Source: an uncultured Eubacteriales bacterium (GTDB taxonomy: Bacteria > Bacillota > Clostridia > Christensenellales > CAG-138). Taken from it: DNA of 64,000 nt. Made by a program: the position numbers and the translations under genes. The notes beneath the pieces are model-generated. The model was not told the origin of the DNA. It did no database searches and saw nothing but the letters and a program-made list of their open reading frames with translations. Positions 52,116 through 61,015 of the stretch are shown here, in pieces. Positions within the stretch are counted from its first letter, which is position 1, and each line of letters starts with the position of its first letter. The stretch spans positions 50,447 through 114,446 of the forward strand of contig UQWD01000006.1 of the NCBI GenBank assembly GCA_900544555.1, given 5' to 3'.

Positions 52116-52324
52116 AATAAATTAATCTCCAATCAAAAAATAAAAACGGTTATCCCTCCGCTTATGATTCCGCGTCGGTTTGATTATGAACCAGAGCGGA
52201 TAATCTTTCAAGTGAAAAAATTGTAACTTATACAAGAATAGCCGTTTATCAACCGATATGAAAAGCACTTGTTTGGGGAATGCTATTTAAATCGTAGTAA
52301 ATCAAACGGCGGAGGCTTTATCAT

Positions 52325-54661
52325 ATGCGCAATAAAACTCAAAAGACGTGTAAAAACAACCGGAACAGGAAAACCATATTGCTTTCATGCGCGCTGCTTT
52401 TGCTCGCGTTCGTGTTGTTCGGGGCTGTCTCTATTTTGCGCTTGGACGCCTGGAACGAGTTTGAGCCTGAGAGAATAACCGACGCCGAACAAACGCTGAT
52501 TATATACGATAAGGACGGTGAGGAAATAAGCCGCCTGCATAATTTGGAAGACAGGATCCCCATATCCATACAAGAGGTTCCGTTAATCGTGCAAAAGGCT
52601 TTTATCTCTGCTGAGGATGCGCGGTTTTACGATCATATGGGCATTGATATAATTCGTATCGGCGGAGCCATGCTTGAAAACCTAAAAGCCGGTTCCTATG
52701 TGCAGGGCGCCTCCACAATAACGCAGCAATTAATTAAATTAAGCCACCTGTCGCCGGATAAAACCATAGAACGCAAGCTTGAGGAAGCTGTTTTGGCTTT
52801 TCAGATGGAGCGCTCATTTACAAAGGATGAGATACTTGAAATGTACCTCAACTACGTCAACTTCGGGGGAGGATATTATGGTATTGAGGCCGCCGCCCTC
52901 GGATATTTCGGTATACACGCGAACGAATTAAGCGTTGCTCAGGGCGCGCTTTTAGCCGGCATATTGAAATCCCCAACCAATTACGCCCCGCATATTAACT
53001 TGGAAAAATGCCTTCAAAGGCGGAATACGATTCTCAATTTGATGTATGAGTACGGCTATTTGAGCGAGGAGCAATGCCAGGAGGCGAAGCAGGAGGAGGC
53101 AATTATCGTTCACGGGCAGCATAATCCGCAACGGCGAGGCTATTATATCGACACGGCAATGGAAGAGGCATGTGAAACGCTTAATATTACAATGGAAGAG
53201 CTGCTTACGGGCGGATACCGGCTGTATACCGCCATGGACGCATCCATACAGGATACATGCGAGGGCATATTCCAAGACGACGCAAATTTCCCGGATGAAA
53301 ACGCTCAGGGCGCGATAGTTGTTATTGAAGCGCAAAGCGGCCGTGTAGCCGCCATGGTGGGCGGCAGGGAAAACGATGTTGCACGCGCGTTTAACAGAGC
53401 GACCGATATCCGCCGCCAGCCCGGTTCTGTCATTAAACCCATCATCGCATACGCTCCGGCTATGGAGCTGTATGGATATACGGCCGCCGACATGCTGTTG
53501 GATGAGCCAACCGTTTTTAACGACTACAAACCAAAAAACGCGGGAGATAAATACTATGGCTGGGTAACGCTGAGGGATGCGGTTAAGCGATCGCTCAATA
53601 TACCCGCCGTTAAGGTTTTTTCCAGCATTGGCGTTTCAAGCGGCATGGACTTCGCGCGCCGTTTAGGAATTGAGTTTAGTGAAAACGACGCTAGCCTTGC
53701 CCTTGTGCTGGGCGGTTTTTCATACGGGGTTTCGCCGTATCAGATAGCCGGAGCCTATGCCTGCTTCGCCGCGGGAGGCGTTTATAACAAAGCGACTATG
53801 GTAACTAAAATAACCAACGCATCAGGCGACGTATTGTTTGAGCATCAGCCGGACGGGGTTCGCGTAATGAGCGAGGGTAACGCGTTTATACTGACCAGCA
53901 TCCTAGAAAGCGTTGTGGAGGAAGGGACGGGACGCAGGCTGCATGAATTGAATATCCCAATCGCAGGGAAAACGGGGACTGTTGGTATGGATAATTCGGA
54001 TGGGAACAGGGACGCTTGGATGGCCGCCTACAACCCCCAGTATTCCGCGGCGGTATGGTTAGGTAACGACACCTCCGCCGAGGGTCAATCGCTTCCCAAG
54101 GGCGCATCCGGCGGTAGCTATCCGGCGGATATTCTAAGCAAGGTTTTTTCAAGCATTTATGAAGGGCGGCAATCGCCGGGCTTCGTCATGCCGGATTCCG
54201 TAATATCGTGCAGGCTGGACAAATATACGCTGAATAATAGTCATGAACCCGTATTGGCGACGGCGATGACCCCTAATGATAATGTCGTAACAGAATATTT
54301 TGTTAAAGGCACCGAGCCGGCTAAAAGAAGTCAATTCTGGTCCGTCCCATCGCCACCCGATGTAATAACCGCCAGGTTTGATACGGACAGGCTTCCTATT
54401 ATTACTTTTGAACCCAAGGATCAATTTGTCGTTTATCGCTTATATCGGCAGGATAAAAACGGCAATACCACTGTATTGGGAGAATGGACGAACGTGAATA
54501 CGGCAGTTGAATTCAAGGACACGAGCGCGAAATTCGGCATGAAATATGATTACTATGTGCTGCCGGTGCATTCGGTAATGGAGTTGGGGGGGAGAAAGGT
54601 CACGGGCCCGGCTTCGATTCGCGTTACCGTTCAAATGGAAGGTCTGCCGTTCAATGAATAA
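52325..54661 (+). CDS. Bifunctional penicillin-binding protein (class A, PBP1)
   Basis: 778 residues. One N-terminal anchor helix (about 19-40). Glycosyltransferase 51 domain (about 70-250): EDARFYDHMGID with catalytic Glu, QGASTITQQLIKLS, RKLEEAVLAFQMERSFTKDE and LEMYLNYVNFGGGYYG. Transpeptidase (about 330-620): RQPGSVIKPIIAYAP (SxxK serine), KRSLNIPAVKVF (SxN) and AGKTGTVGMD (KTG). A C-terminal beta domain of about 110 residues (fibronectin-like) follows. Polymerises and cross-links peptidoglycan. ATG 52325 after GGCGGAGGC. Confidence 0.95.
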   Translation: MRNKTQKTCKNNRNRKTILLSCALLLLAFVLFGAVSILRLDAWNEFEPERITDAEQTLIIYDKDGEEISRLHNLEDRIPISIQEVPLIVQKAFISAEDARFYDHMGIDIIRIGGAMLENLKAGSYVQGASTITQQLIKLSHLSPDKTIERKLEEAVLAFQMERSFTKDEILEMYLNYVNFGGGYYGIEAAALGYFGIHANELSVAQGALLAGILKSPTNYAPHINLEKCLQRRNTILNLMYEYGYLSEEQCQEAKQEEAIIVHGQHNPQRRGYYIDTAMEEACETLNITMEELLTGGYRLYTAMDASIQDTCEGIFQDDANFPDENAQGAIVVIEAQSGRVAAMVGGRENDVARAFNRATDIRRQPGSVIKPIIAYAPAMELYGYTAADMLLDEPTVFNDYKPKNAGDKYYGWVTLRDAVKRSLNIPAVKVFSSIGVSSGMDFARRLGIEFSENDASLALVLGGFSYGVSPYQIAGAYACFAAGGVYNKATMVTKITNASGDVLFEHQPDGVRVMSEGNAFILTSILESVVEEGTGRRLHELNIPIAGKTGTVGMDNSDGNRDAWMAAYNPQYSAAVWLGNDTSAEGQSLPKGASGGSYPADILSKVFSSIYEGRQSPGFVMPDSVISCRLDKYTLNNSHEPVLATAMTPNDNVVTEYFVKGTEPAKRSQFWSVPSPPDVITARFDTDRLPIITFEPKDQFVVYRLYRQDKNGNTTVLGEWTNVNTAVEFKDTSAKFGMKYDYYVLPVHSVMELGGRKVTGPASIRVTVQMEGLPFNE

Positions 54662-54810
54662 TGCCAGGATCTGCTTTGACGCAACAGATGGCGAGTTTTA
54701 ATTGAAACGCCGTCTTCAAGCACGAAAAGGCAGAGTAGGTTGTTGAATAGACCTGCTTTGCATCTTAAAACGCGCAAAATCTACATTAAATCCAATCAAA
54801 TAATATATTA

Positions 54811-54894
54811 GAACGAATATATTCGAGCTTCCTCTTGACGAAAAACATAATATTATCTTATGATATACTATAATTGAACGTATATATCGTTCAA
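54811..54894 (+). promoter_or_regulatory. gntR promoter with two related palindromes (operators)
   Basis: TTGACG (54835-54840) and TATGAT (54859-54864), 18-base spacer. Downstream of the -10, TTGAACG (54874-54880) and CGTTCAA (54888-54894) are perfect inverted arms around TATATAT. Upstream of the -35, CGAATATATTCG (about 54814-54825) is a second palindrome sharing GAACG and ATATAT. Placement over the start site suggests autorepression by the GntR protein. Confidence 0.7.
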
Positions 54895-54921
54895 ATAAGA
54901 TCGAAAGAGTGTGTAATACAT

Positions 54922-55590
54922 ATGGATCTCAAAAGAATTGCAGAAGAAATGCAGCCGCGTTCAATGGCGGCGCGGGACTGGGTTTTTCAGGTTATACGTA
55001 CAGCCATTGTCAGGGGGGTGCTTCCGGGTGGAATGCCGCTTCGTCAGGATGAAATATCCGCTGCTTTAAGCGTAAGCCATATTCCCGTGCGCGAAGCTTT
55101 CCGGCAGTTGGAAGCGCAGGGGCTGGTTCGTATTTACCCCAACAGGGGTGCGGTTGTCACTAAACTTACGAAGGAAGAAATAGGTAGCCTAATGGATATC
55201 CGCATCATGCTGGAGCTGGGCGCTATCCGCGCAGCCATCCCGATGATGAATGAAGAAGCCATTGAAGAGGCGCTGGCTATTCATGAGGAATTCTCCAAGC
55301 AGACCGATGGGAATAAGCTGGAGGATCTCAATTTACAATTACACTTCGCAATCTACCGCCCCGCAAATAACATGGAGTTAATACGCCTGATCGATCAGCT
55401 TCACGCGAATGTGGACAGATATATACGGCCGTTTTACGCCATTAACGATTCAACGGAAAAGGTTATGGAAGATCATCAAAAACTGATACAGGCGTGCAAG
55501 GCGCGTGATGCGGAGCTGGCGACCGCCCTGCTCAGGACGCATCTGGAGTCAACAAAGGTCATGCTGATGACTTCGCCGCTTTTTGTATAA
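54922..55590 (+). CDS. GntR family transcriptional regulator (FadR subfamily)
   Basis: 222 residues from ATG 54922. N-terminal winged helix: IRTAIVRGVLPGGMPLRQDE and HIPVREAFRQLEAQGLVRIY with PNRGAVV are the GntR pattern. C-terminal FCD ligand domain (about 85-215) with LMDIRIMLELGAIRAAIPMM and the metal-binding histidines in LHFAIYRPANN and EDHQKLIQA. Binds a small organic acid in most relatives; ligand unknown here. An earlier frame from 54874 passes through the operator and is rejected. Terminator downstream at 55656-55703; no obvious target gene adjoins except the FAD oxidoreductase 400 bases on. Confidence 0.92.
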   Translation: MDLKRIAEEMQPRSMAARDWVFQVIRTAIVRGVLPGGMPLRQDEISAALSVSHIPVREAFRQLEAQGLVRIYPNRGAVVTKLTKEEIGSLMDIRIMLELGAIRAAIPMMNEEAIEEALAIHEEFSKQTDGNKLEDLNLQLHFAIYRPANNMELIRLIDQLHANVDRYIRPFYAINDSTEKVMEDHQKLIQACKARDAELATALLRTHLESTKVMLMTSPLFV

Positions 55591-55655
55591 CGCACTTTAG
55601 ACGCTAACTTAAGAACTAGTATAAAGCATGTGGACGATCCGAAACATAACAGTAT

Positions 55656-55703
55656 AAGATGCAGGTACGGCGTGGCGTAAAGCAGCGCCGTATCTTGTTT
55701 TTC
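55656..55703 (+). terminator. Terminator after gntR
   Basis: Arms GTACGGCG (55665-55672) and CGCCGTAT (55686-55693), with flanking AAGAT/ATCTT pairs, followed by a T-rich run. Confidence 0.75.
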
Positions 55704-55988
55704 CTTTTCTGAATGCTCTAACACTTTTGCTCTGAAGGTCCAGCGTTAAAAAATCTCCGAAGGTTTCATTCTATTAACTAAATCTTTTAATGCATTATGC
55801 AAAAGCATGTCTTGCTTATACTTACGTGAAATATACTGTTAAACTGTAATTTGAATTGAACGAAAGTTGACTTTCCAGACTTATACTGTAATAATTTACG
55901 AGGTAAGAGCTATATGCTTCGCGGCTGCCGTATGGCTGCTACCTATAACAGATGTTTGGCGTAAAATGGGCTGACTGAGGTGAGATGA
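55704..55988. other. Gap before the FAD oxidoreductase
   Basis: No gene. GAAAGT-TG-ACTTTC (55862-55875) is a perfect short palindrome about 115 bases before the oxidoreductase and may be a regulator site; TTGACT inside it could serve as a -35 for a TAATAA box further on. Confidence 0.35.
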
Positions 55989-57029
55989 ATGTATGATTGC
56001 ATCATAATCGGCGCTGGCCCGGCGGGTAGCACCGCGGCAAAAATATTAGCCGAAAAGGGCTTAAAGGTATTGCTGGTCGAAAAATTCAAGCTGCCGCGCC
56101 ATAAGTCTTGCTCTGGTATTCTTATCAAAAAGTCGATGGATTTGGTCAAACTCTATTTTGGAGAGAGTACGCCGCTGTTTACGATGTGCGCTCCCGCACG
56201 GAACAAGGGCATGATTTTCACAACCGACAAAGGGAGAGAATACCGCTTTGAGCAAGAGGGGCTGAATGTTTGGCGCAGTTCTTTTGATAATTGGCTCACG
56301 ACAAAAGCAGTGCAAAGCGGCGCAGTGGCACGCGACTGCACGGCGGCTATCGACTGCAAGGAGCAGGACGGGTATGCGAGTGTCACCTTGCATGGCGAGA
56401 AAACCTATACGGAAGATGCAAAATATGTACTTGACTGCGAGGGCGTGGTTGGCTCGCTCAAAAGAAGAATCATTGCCGAGCCGCAGGGTTATATCACGAC
56501 ATTTCAGACGTTTAACAAAGGAACAGTAGATTTGGACTATCACTACTTCTATGCCTATTTACAGCCGGATCTGTCCGAGTATGACGCATGGTTCAATGTA
56601 AAGGACAACCTGCTGGCGCTGGGCGTGTCCGTCAAAAAACCATCCAAAATACAAACCTATTATGCGCGTTTCCTTGCCCACATGAAGGAACTGCACGGTT
56701 TGCAAATCCACAAGGAAATCAAGTCGGAAAAGTGGCTCATGCCCCATGTCCGCCCGGGTTGTGCGGTTAAGTACGGCGCAGGCCGCGTGTTCTTCGCCGG
56801 TGAAGCTGCCGGTTTTCTTAACCCTATGGGCGAGGGCATTTCCGCCGCAATGGAGAGCGGCCAATGTTTGGCGCGCGCAGTTGTAAAGCATTTTGGCGAT
56901 ATGCATATGATTTATGCGGAATATCAGCAAAGCACGGCTATGCTCAAAACCTACATGGAACGGCAATGGAGCTTTGTGGCGGGCATGGCGGACACTTTTG
57001 CTGAAATGAAGCTGAACGGGCCGCTTTAA
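55989..57029 (+). CDS. FAD-dependent oxidoreductase (geranylgeranyl reductase-like)
   Basis: 346 residues. N-terminal Rossmann motif DCIIIGAGPAGSTAAKILAE (GxGxxG) and ADP-binding LLVEKFKLPRHKSCSG, where the HKSCSG segment is typical of geranylgeranyl reductase/halogenase-like flavoproteins. C-terminal FAD motif GRVFFAGEAAGFLNPMGEGI. Acts on a lipid or prenyl-type or small aromatic substrate in relatives; here unknown. Stands alone between gaps of 400 and 430 bases. ATG at 55989 has a weak GAGGTGAG site upstream. Confidence 0.88.
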   Translation: MYDCIIIGAGPAGSTAAKILAEKGLKVLLVEKFKLPRHKSCSGILIKKSMDLVKLYFGESTPLFTMCAPARNKGMIFTTDKGREYRFEQEGLNVWRSSFDNWLTTKAVQSGAVARDCTAAIDCKEQDGYASVTLHGEKTYTEDAKYVLDCEGVVGSLKRRIIAEPQGYITTFQTFNKGTVDLDYHYFYAYLQPDLSEYDAWFNVKDNLLALGVSVKKPSKIQTYYARFLAHMKELHGLQIHKEIKSEKWLMPHVRPGCAVKYGAGRVFFAGEAAGFLNPMGEGISAAMESGQCLARAVVKHFGDMHMIYAEYQQSTAMLKTYMERQWSFVAGMADTFAEMKLNGPL

Positions 57030-57438
57030 TAGTTTCAAAACGTTTTCAAACAGCGCCAAACAACACCACCGTTTAAAAGCATCTTAATACAGAAGGGTTT
57101 TGCTTACATACCCTTTAAGGACATGATACTTATTCATGAACGATACTGGTTTATTGAGTATAGAGCCGACAAAAGTGTATTTTGAGAATCGTATTAAGGC
57201 TATCTTAATCCATCAGCGCCATCAAATATTCAATATTTATAACAAAGTAAAACAGATGGAGGCGTGTTAATAACGATTTTGCCATGGCGATGTACATGCG
57301 TTTAGCGCAATAATTATCGTTAATGATATACCATCCGAAATTTAAATTAAAAAATAACAAGCCTTTATTTATTTGCACGCTGTAACCCCTCGTTGCAAGC
57401 AGCTGCATAATATATTAAACGAGGAGGAAAACTTTTCT
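57030..57438. other. Gap between the oxidoreductase and rrf2
   Basis: About 410 A+T-rich bases. AAGGGT and ACCCTT arms (about 57092-57116) can form a weak hairpin that may end the oxidoreductase transcript. No gene seen on either strand. Confidence 0.4.
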
Positions 57439-57468
57439 TTGACAACCAAGGCGCGTTTATGCTACATT
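57439..57468 (+). promoter_or_regulatory. Promoter of rrf2-iscS-iscU
   Basis: TTGACA (57439-57444), 18-base spacer, TACATT (57463-57468), 44 bases before the rrf2 ATG; probably the site of Rrf2 autoregulation. Confidence 0.75.
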
Positions 57469-57512
57469 GTAAGCGAAAACCAACTTGTTTAGTAGGGATT
57501 GAGGGGTGCGAT

Positions 57513-57950
57513 ATGAAGCTGTCCACAAGAGGACGGTATGGGCTTAAGGCGATGGTGGATTTGGCGCTCAATTACGGGCAGGGTCAAATGACTGTAAACG
57601 CGCTTGCGCAGAAACAGGGGGTCAGCGAGGCTTATCTTGAGCAATTGATCGCGGCGTTGAGAAGGGCCGGATTGATAAGCTCTACCCGAGGGGCGCAGGG
57701 CGGCTATGTTTTGGCGCGCCCGCCGGAGGAAATCAGCGCGGGTGAAGTACTACATACGCTTGAGGGGACTACGGCGCTGATTGACTGCGTAGGAAGCGAG
57801 AAATTTGACTGCGATAACGCTTGCACCTGTTCAGCGCGGCCGCTTTGGCTCAAGCTTCAATCGAAAATAAACGGCGTGCTCGATTCGACCAGTATTTATG
57901 AGCTGGCGGAGGATTATAAAACACAGATGATAAGGCGGTGCATTCCATGA
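57513..57950 (+). CDS. iscR: Rrf2 family regulator (IscR-like)
   Basis: 145 residues from ATG 57513, after GAGGGGTG. MKLSTRGRYGLKAMVDLALN, KQGVSEAYLEQLIAALRRAG and STRGAQGGYVLARPPEEI are the Rrf2 winged helix. The putative cluster-binding cysteines are in DCVGSEKFDCDNACTC. Probably senses the iron-sulfur status of the cell and controls the downstream isc genes. Its stop overlaps the ATG of iscS. Symbol is by similarity. Confidence 0.9.
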   Translation: MKLSTRGRYGLKAMVDLALNYGQGQMTVNALAQKQGVSEAYLEQLIAALRRAGLISSTRGAQGGYVLARPPEEISAGEVLHTLEGTTALIDCVGSEKFDCDNACTCSARPLWLKLQSKINGVLDSTSIYELAEDYKTQMIRRCIP

Positions 57951-59107
57951 TGAGGGTTTATATGGACAACGCGGCTACAACCGCGTTAAAACGGGAAGTT
58001 TTGGAACAGATGACTCCATACCTTACCGAAATATACGGGAACCCGTCCAGCGTACACGCGTTTGGGCGGGAAGCAAAAAAAGGTATGGACAGGGCGCGCG
58101 AACAGGTGGCGAGCGCGCTCAACGCCTCCGCTGATGAAATATTTTTCAACGGCGGCGGAACTGAGGGGGATAACGCGGTCATTACGGGCGTTGCGGAAAA
58201 GTGTAAAGCCAAGGGCCGCCATATTATCACAACGTCGGTGGAGCATCACGCGGTTCTGCACGCGTGTGAGCGGCTTGAAGGCAGGGGCTACAGCGTTACG
58301 TACCTGCCGGTAGACGAGTACGGCAGGGTCGGCGCGCGGCAGGTTGAAGAGGCTATCCGAGAGGATACCATACTGGTCAGCGTGATGTTTGCGAACAACG
58401 AAGTTGGCACGATTATGCCCGTTGCGGAAATTGGCGCGGCATGCCGGAAGCATAACGTCCTATTCCATACCGACGCTGTGCAGGCCGCGGGGCATATACC
58501 TATTGACGTAAAGAAAATGAATATCGATCTTCTCACGCTTTCGGCGCATAAATTCCACGGCCCTAAGGGCGTGGGCGCGATTTATGCGAAAAAGGGCGTG
58601 CGTCTGCCTCCGTTTATCGTAGGCGGGGCGCAGGAGCGCAAGCTTAGGGCCGGTACTGAAAACGTCGCGGGCGTGGTGGGCCTAGGCGCGGCAATCGAGC
58701 TTGCGTCGGCGGACATGCAATCGCGCATGGCGCGGACAAAAGCGCTGCGAGACAAGCTTATTAAAGGCATTCCCGAAAGGATAGCGGATGTTAAGCTGAA
58801 CGGGCATCCGACCGAAAGGCTCCCGGGGAACGTCAATTTCAGCATCCGGTATATTGAGGGCGAGGCGATCCTGCTCATGCTCGACGTCAACGGTATTGCG
58901 GCCTCAAGCGGCTCGGCCTGTACATCGGGTTCTCTGGATCCTTCGCATGTGCTGTTGGCTATGGGCCTATCGCATGAGGTTGCGCACGGCTCGCTGCGCC
59001 TTACGCTGGGGGATGAAACGACACAGGAGGAAGTGGATTACGTGCTGGACACGCTGCCGCGCATTGTGGAGAGGCTTCGCGCCATGTCTCCGCTGTATCA
59101 TGGATAA
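57947..59107 (+). CDS. iscS: Cysteine desulfurase (IscS/NifS)
   Basis: 386 residues; PLP enzyme that takes sulfur from cysteine for iron-sulfur clusters and tRNA thiolation. YMDNAATTALKREVLEQM at the start, GGTEGDNAVITG, the PLP histidine in TSVEHHAVLHAC, the PLP lysine in LTLSAHKFHGPKG (about residue 203), and the catalytic cysteine in SSGSACTSGSLDPSHVLLAM. ATG 57947 or 57950. 12 bases before iscU. Confidence 0.96.
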   Translation: MMRVYMDNAATTALKREVLEQMTPYLTEIYGNPSSVHAFGREAKKGMDRAREQVASALNASADEIFFNGGGTEGDNAVITGVAEKCKAKGRHIITTSVEHHAVLHACERLEGRGYSVTYLPVDEYGRVGARQVEEAIREDTILVSVMFANNEVGTIMPVAEIGAACRKHNVLFHTDAVQAAGHIPIDVKKMNIDLLTLSAHKFHGPKGVGAIYAKKGVRLPPFIVGGAQERKLRAGTENVAGVVGLGAAIELASADMQSRMARTKALRDKLIKGIPERIADVKLNGHPTERLPGNVNFSIRYIEGEAILLMLDVNGIAASSGSACTSGSLDPSHVLLAMGLSHEVAHGSLRLTLGDETTQEEVDYVLDTLPRIVERLRAMSPLYHG

Positions 59108-59119
59108 GGAGGAAGCAAT

Positions 59120-59521
59120 ATGTATACGGAAAAGGTTATGGATCATTTTTCAAACCCGCGCAATATGGGCGAGCTTGAGGACGCGAACGGCGTAGGCATG
59201 GTCGGCAACGCGAAATGCGGCGATATCATGCAGATGTTTATTAAGGTCAACGACGAGGGCGTTATTGAGGATATCAGCTTTAAAACCTTCGGCTGCGGCG
59301 CGGCTATCGCCACATCCTCCATGGCGACGGAGATGATAAAGGGCAAAACGGTGGATGAAGCGCTCAAGCTTTCAAACGCGGCGGTGGTGGAGGCGCTTGA
59401 GGGGCTCCCCCCGGCGAAGATACACTGTTCGGTCCTGGCGGAGGAGGCCGTTAAGAAAGCGGTTGAGGATTATCAGCTAAGAAAAGAGGGCGGCGCTATG
59501 GAGGAGAACGCCGGGCGGTAA
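59120..59521 (+). CDS. iscU: Iron-sulfur cluster scaffold protein (IscU/NifU N-terminal)
   Basis: 133 residues. Three conserved cysteines in NAKCGDIMQMF, KTFGCGAAIATSS and AKIHCSVLAEEA hold the nascent cluster. MYTEKVMDHFSNPRNMG is the typical N terminus. Preceded by AAGGAGGAAGC. In related genomes mnmA often follows; here a hairpin and remnants of a mobile element come next. Confidence 0.96.
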   Translation: MYTEKVMDHFSNPRNMGELEDANGVGMVGNAKCGDIMQMFIKVNDEGVIEDISFKTFGCGAAIATSSMATEMIKGKTVDEALKLSNAAVVEALEGLPPAKIHCSVLAEEAVKKAVEDYQLRKEGGAMEENAGR

Positions 59522-59570
59522 ACAGGCGTTCGTTGCAAGTGCGGTTCTTGATAGGCATATGCAATGAAAG

Positions 59571-59589
59571 GGCGGGATTATATCCCGCC
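59571..59589 (+). terminator. Hairpin after iscU
   Basis: GGCGGGATTATATCCCGCC: seven or eight G+C-rich pairs with a short A/T loop, about 50 bases after iscU. No strong T run, so termination is likely but may be partial. It also marks the left edge of the decayed mobile element. Confidence 0.6.
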
Positions 59590-59600
59590 ATCAAACTATC

Positions 59601-59735
59601 GAAAAACCCGGGGGCTTTGAACCGAAGCGTATCCACGAACTGAATAACCTCATTCGCCGCATTTACGAGGACTACCGAATGGCACAGAGCAAAATTGAAA
59701 AGTCGCAATCATTAAGCAGGAAATCAAACAGCTAA
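59601..59735 (+). pseudogene. Possible serine recombinase C-terminal fragment
   Basis: The frame reads EKPGGFEPKRIHELNNLIRR, then IYEDYRMAQSKIEKS and stops at 59733-59735. RxxELxxLIRRIYED is a pattern seen near the C terminus of large serine recombinases from conjugative transposons. Too short to be sure; the last part may equally be the start of the DUF3847 gene (ATG 59679). Confidence 0.3.
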
Positions 59736-60055
59736 AGGAGCGGCAAAAACAGCTTTTACAGCAGCATAATGTGCAGGAGCGCAAGGACAGAACAAAGCGG
59801 CTTTGTAAACGGGCGGGATTGTTGGAGAGTATGCTGCCCGACACAATACCGCTTACAGACGAGCAATTCAAAGCCTTTCTCGAAAAAACCGTTCTTACGG
59901 ATATGTCAAGTAAGATACTTACTCAAATCGCATCCAATCCTATCCTTCCCATCCAAACCCGCCGAAGCGGAACAGAGCGGCGGTGCGGAACGGGAGCAGG
60001 ACGGGGGCAACGGCGCATAGGTAACGGGCTAACCGTCCTTACCCTTAGGTACTAA
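59679..60055 (+). pseudogene. DUF3847 mobile-element protein, frameshifted
   Basis: ATG 59679 starts MAQSKIEKS and is closed by a stop at 59733-59735. One frame over, starting near 59708, the sequence continues KQEIKQLKERQKQLLQQHN, ERKDRTKRLCKRAGLLESML and PLTDEQFKAFLEKTVLTDMS, which is the DUF3847 (PF12958) pattern. The family is found next to relaxase genes in mobilizable elements. A frameshift between about 59700 and 59710 breaks it; the tail after IASNPILP is not conserved. Confidence 0.7.
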
Positions 60056-60129
60056 GGGCACACTTATATACTACATGAATGTGGTATGTGCGGTCTTGCA
60101 GACAGCGTTTTGCGCCTATCGGCACAAAA

Positions 60130-60161
60130 GGAAAGCGGCGGAGGAAATAACCCCCGCTTCC
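60130..60161 (-). terminator. Terminator of the EFR1-type gene
   Basis: On the minus strand GGAAGCGGGGG pairs with CCTCCGCCGCTTTCC (one bulge), followed by CTTTT; it lies immediately after the stop at 60164. Confidence 0.7.
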
Positions 60162-60163
60162 GT

Positions 60164-60940
60164 TTAGCGATACTTTTCAAATAGGCATTGCTCATAGACT
60201 TGCTTCCCTAATATCGTCAATGCTTTTGTTGGGCATTGGCTAAAGCAACGATAGCATAGCGTACATTGATTATGTGAAACCGCTTTGCCATCCTCAATGG
60301 AAATATTTTTCATAGGACATACGGCATTACAACGGCCACAGCCGATACATTTCTCTGCATCAATGTTTGGCTTTTGTTTATAGCTTGTCGCTTTGCCATA
60401 AAACCAAAGCCTCTGCCCAAACAACCCCGCCATATGGTAAAGAAATCCCAATCCTTCTTTGTGTGGGTGTCCTTCTTTCAATCTGATAGCGGCATTGGCA
60501 ATTTTCTTGTCTGCCTGTAAAATAAGCTCTTGATTAGCCTTAACAGACTTTTTCAATGCTTTTACATCCCCAATGCAGTCGGGCATTTTCAGATGCAGAC
60601 CACCTAATATTGTCGCAGAATATTTCTGAAATAATCGCGCCGAACAACCAGTTCCGTCACCACTAAACAATCCCATAGTGGCGATGATATATAGCTTTTT
60701 ATTACGAAAGCAATCCTTGTTATTGTCGATAAAATCCCGAACCATTTTCGGAAGATTGCTAAAATAAATCGGATAACCAAAAACGATTGTGTCGTGCGCG
60801 GAAATTTTCTCAATTACATTAGGACTTTCGATTGATAGTGCAATACCATCCTTGTCATATTCTTTTACGAAAGTCTCAACACAATGTTTTGTGTTTCCTG
60901 TTCCAGTAAAATAAACGCCTAAGATAATATTTGCCTCCAT
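60164..60940 (-). CDS. EFR1 family flavodoxin-ferredoxin protein
   Basis: 258 residues. N-terminal flavodoxin fold (about 1-170): GVYFTGTGNTKHCVETFVKE binds FMN phosphate, with FGYPIYFSNLPKMVRDFI and ATMGLFSGDGTGC. C-terminal two-[4Fe-4S] ferredoxin: CIGCGRCNAVCPMKN and CTLCYRCFSQCPTKA. An electron-transfer protein of the EFR1 type. Codons are clearly more A+T-rich than in the surrounding chromosome, which suggests recent transfer. It has its own promoter (60964-60992) and terminator, and sits between two remnants of a mobile element. Confidence 0.92.
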   Translation of the reverse strand: MEANIILGVYFTGTGNTKHCVETFVKEYDKDGIALSIESPNVIEKISAHDTIVFGYPIYFSNLPKMVRDFIDNNKDCFRNKKLYIIATMGLFSGDGTGCSARLFQKYSATILGGLHLKMPDCIGDVKALKKSVKANQELILQADKKIANAAIRLKEGHPHKEGLGFLYHMAGLFGQRLWFYGKATSYKQKPNIDAEKCIGCGRCNAVCPMKNISIEDGKAVSHNQCTLCYRCFSQCPTKALTILGKQVYEQCLFEKYR

Positions 60941-60963
60941 CCGCCTAAAGCTTTTGTAGTTTT

Positions 60964-60992
60964 CAGTATACCATATCGCAGTTTCACATTCA
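60964..60992 (-). promoter_or_regulatory. Promoter of the EFR1-type gene
   Basis: On the minus strand TTGAAT (60987-60992), 17-base spacer, TATACT (60964-60969), 24 bases before the ATG at 60940. Confidence 0.8.
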
Positions 60993-61015
60993 AATTGAGT
61001 TGAAAGGAGTACACC

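Noticed and set aside
54874..54921. Longer N terminus of the GntR regulator
   Set aside because: The extra codons are the operator palindrome and the transcription start region; ATG 54922 gives the family N terminus.
59769..60020. Plus-strand open frame beginning CRSARTEQ in another frame
   Set aside because: The overlapping frame from about 59708 carries the DUF3847 motifs; this one is its shadow.
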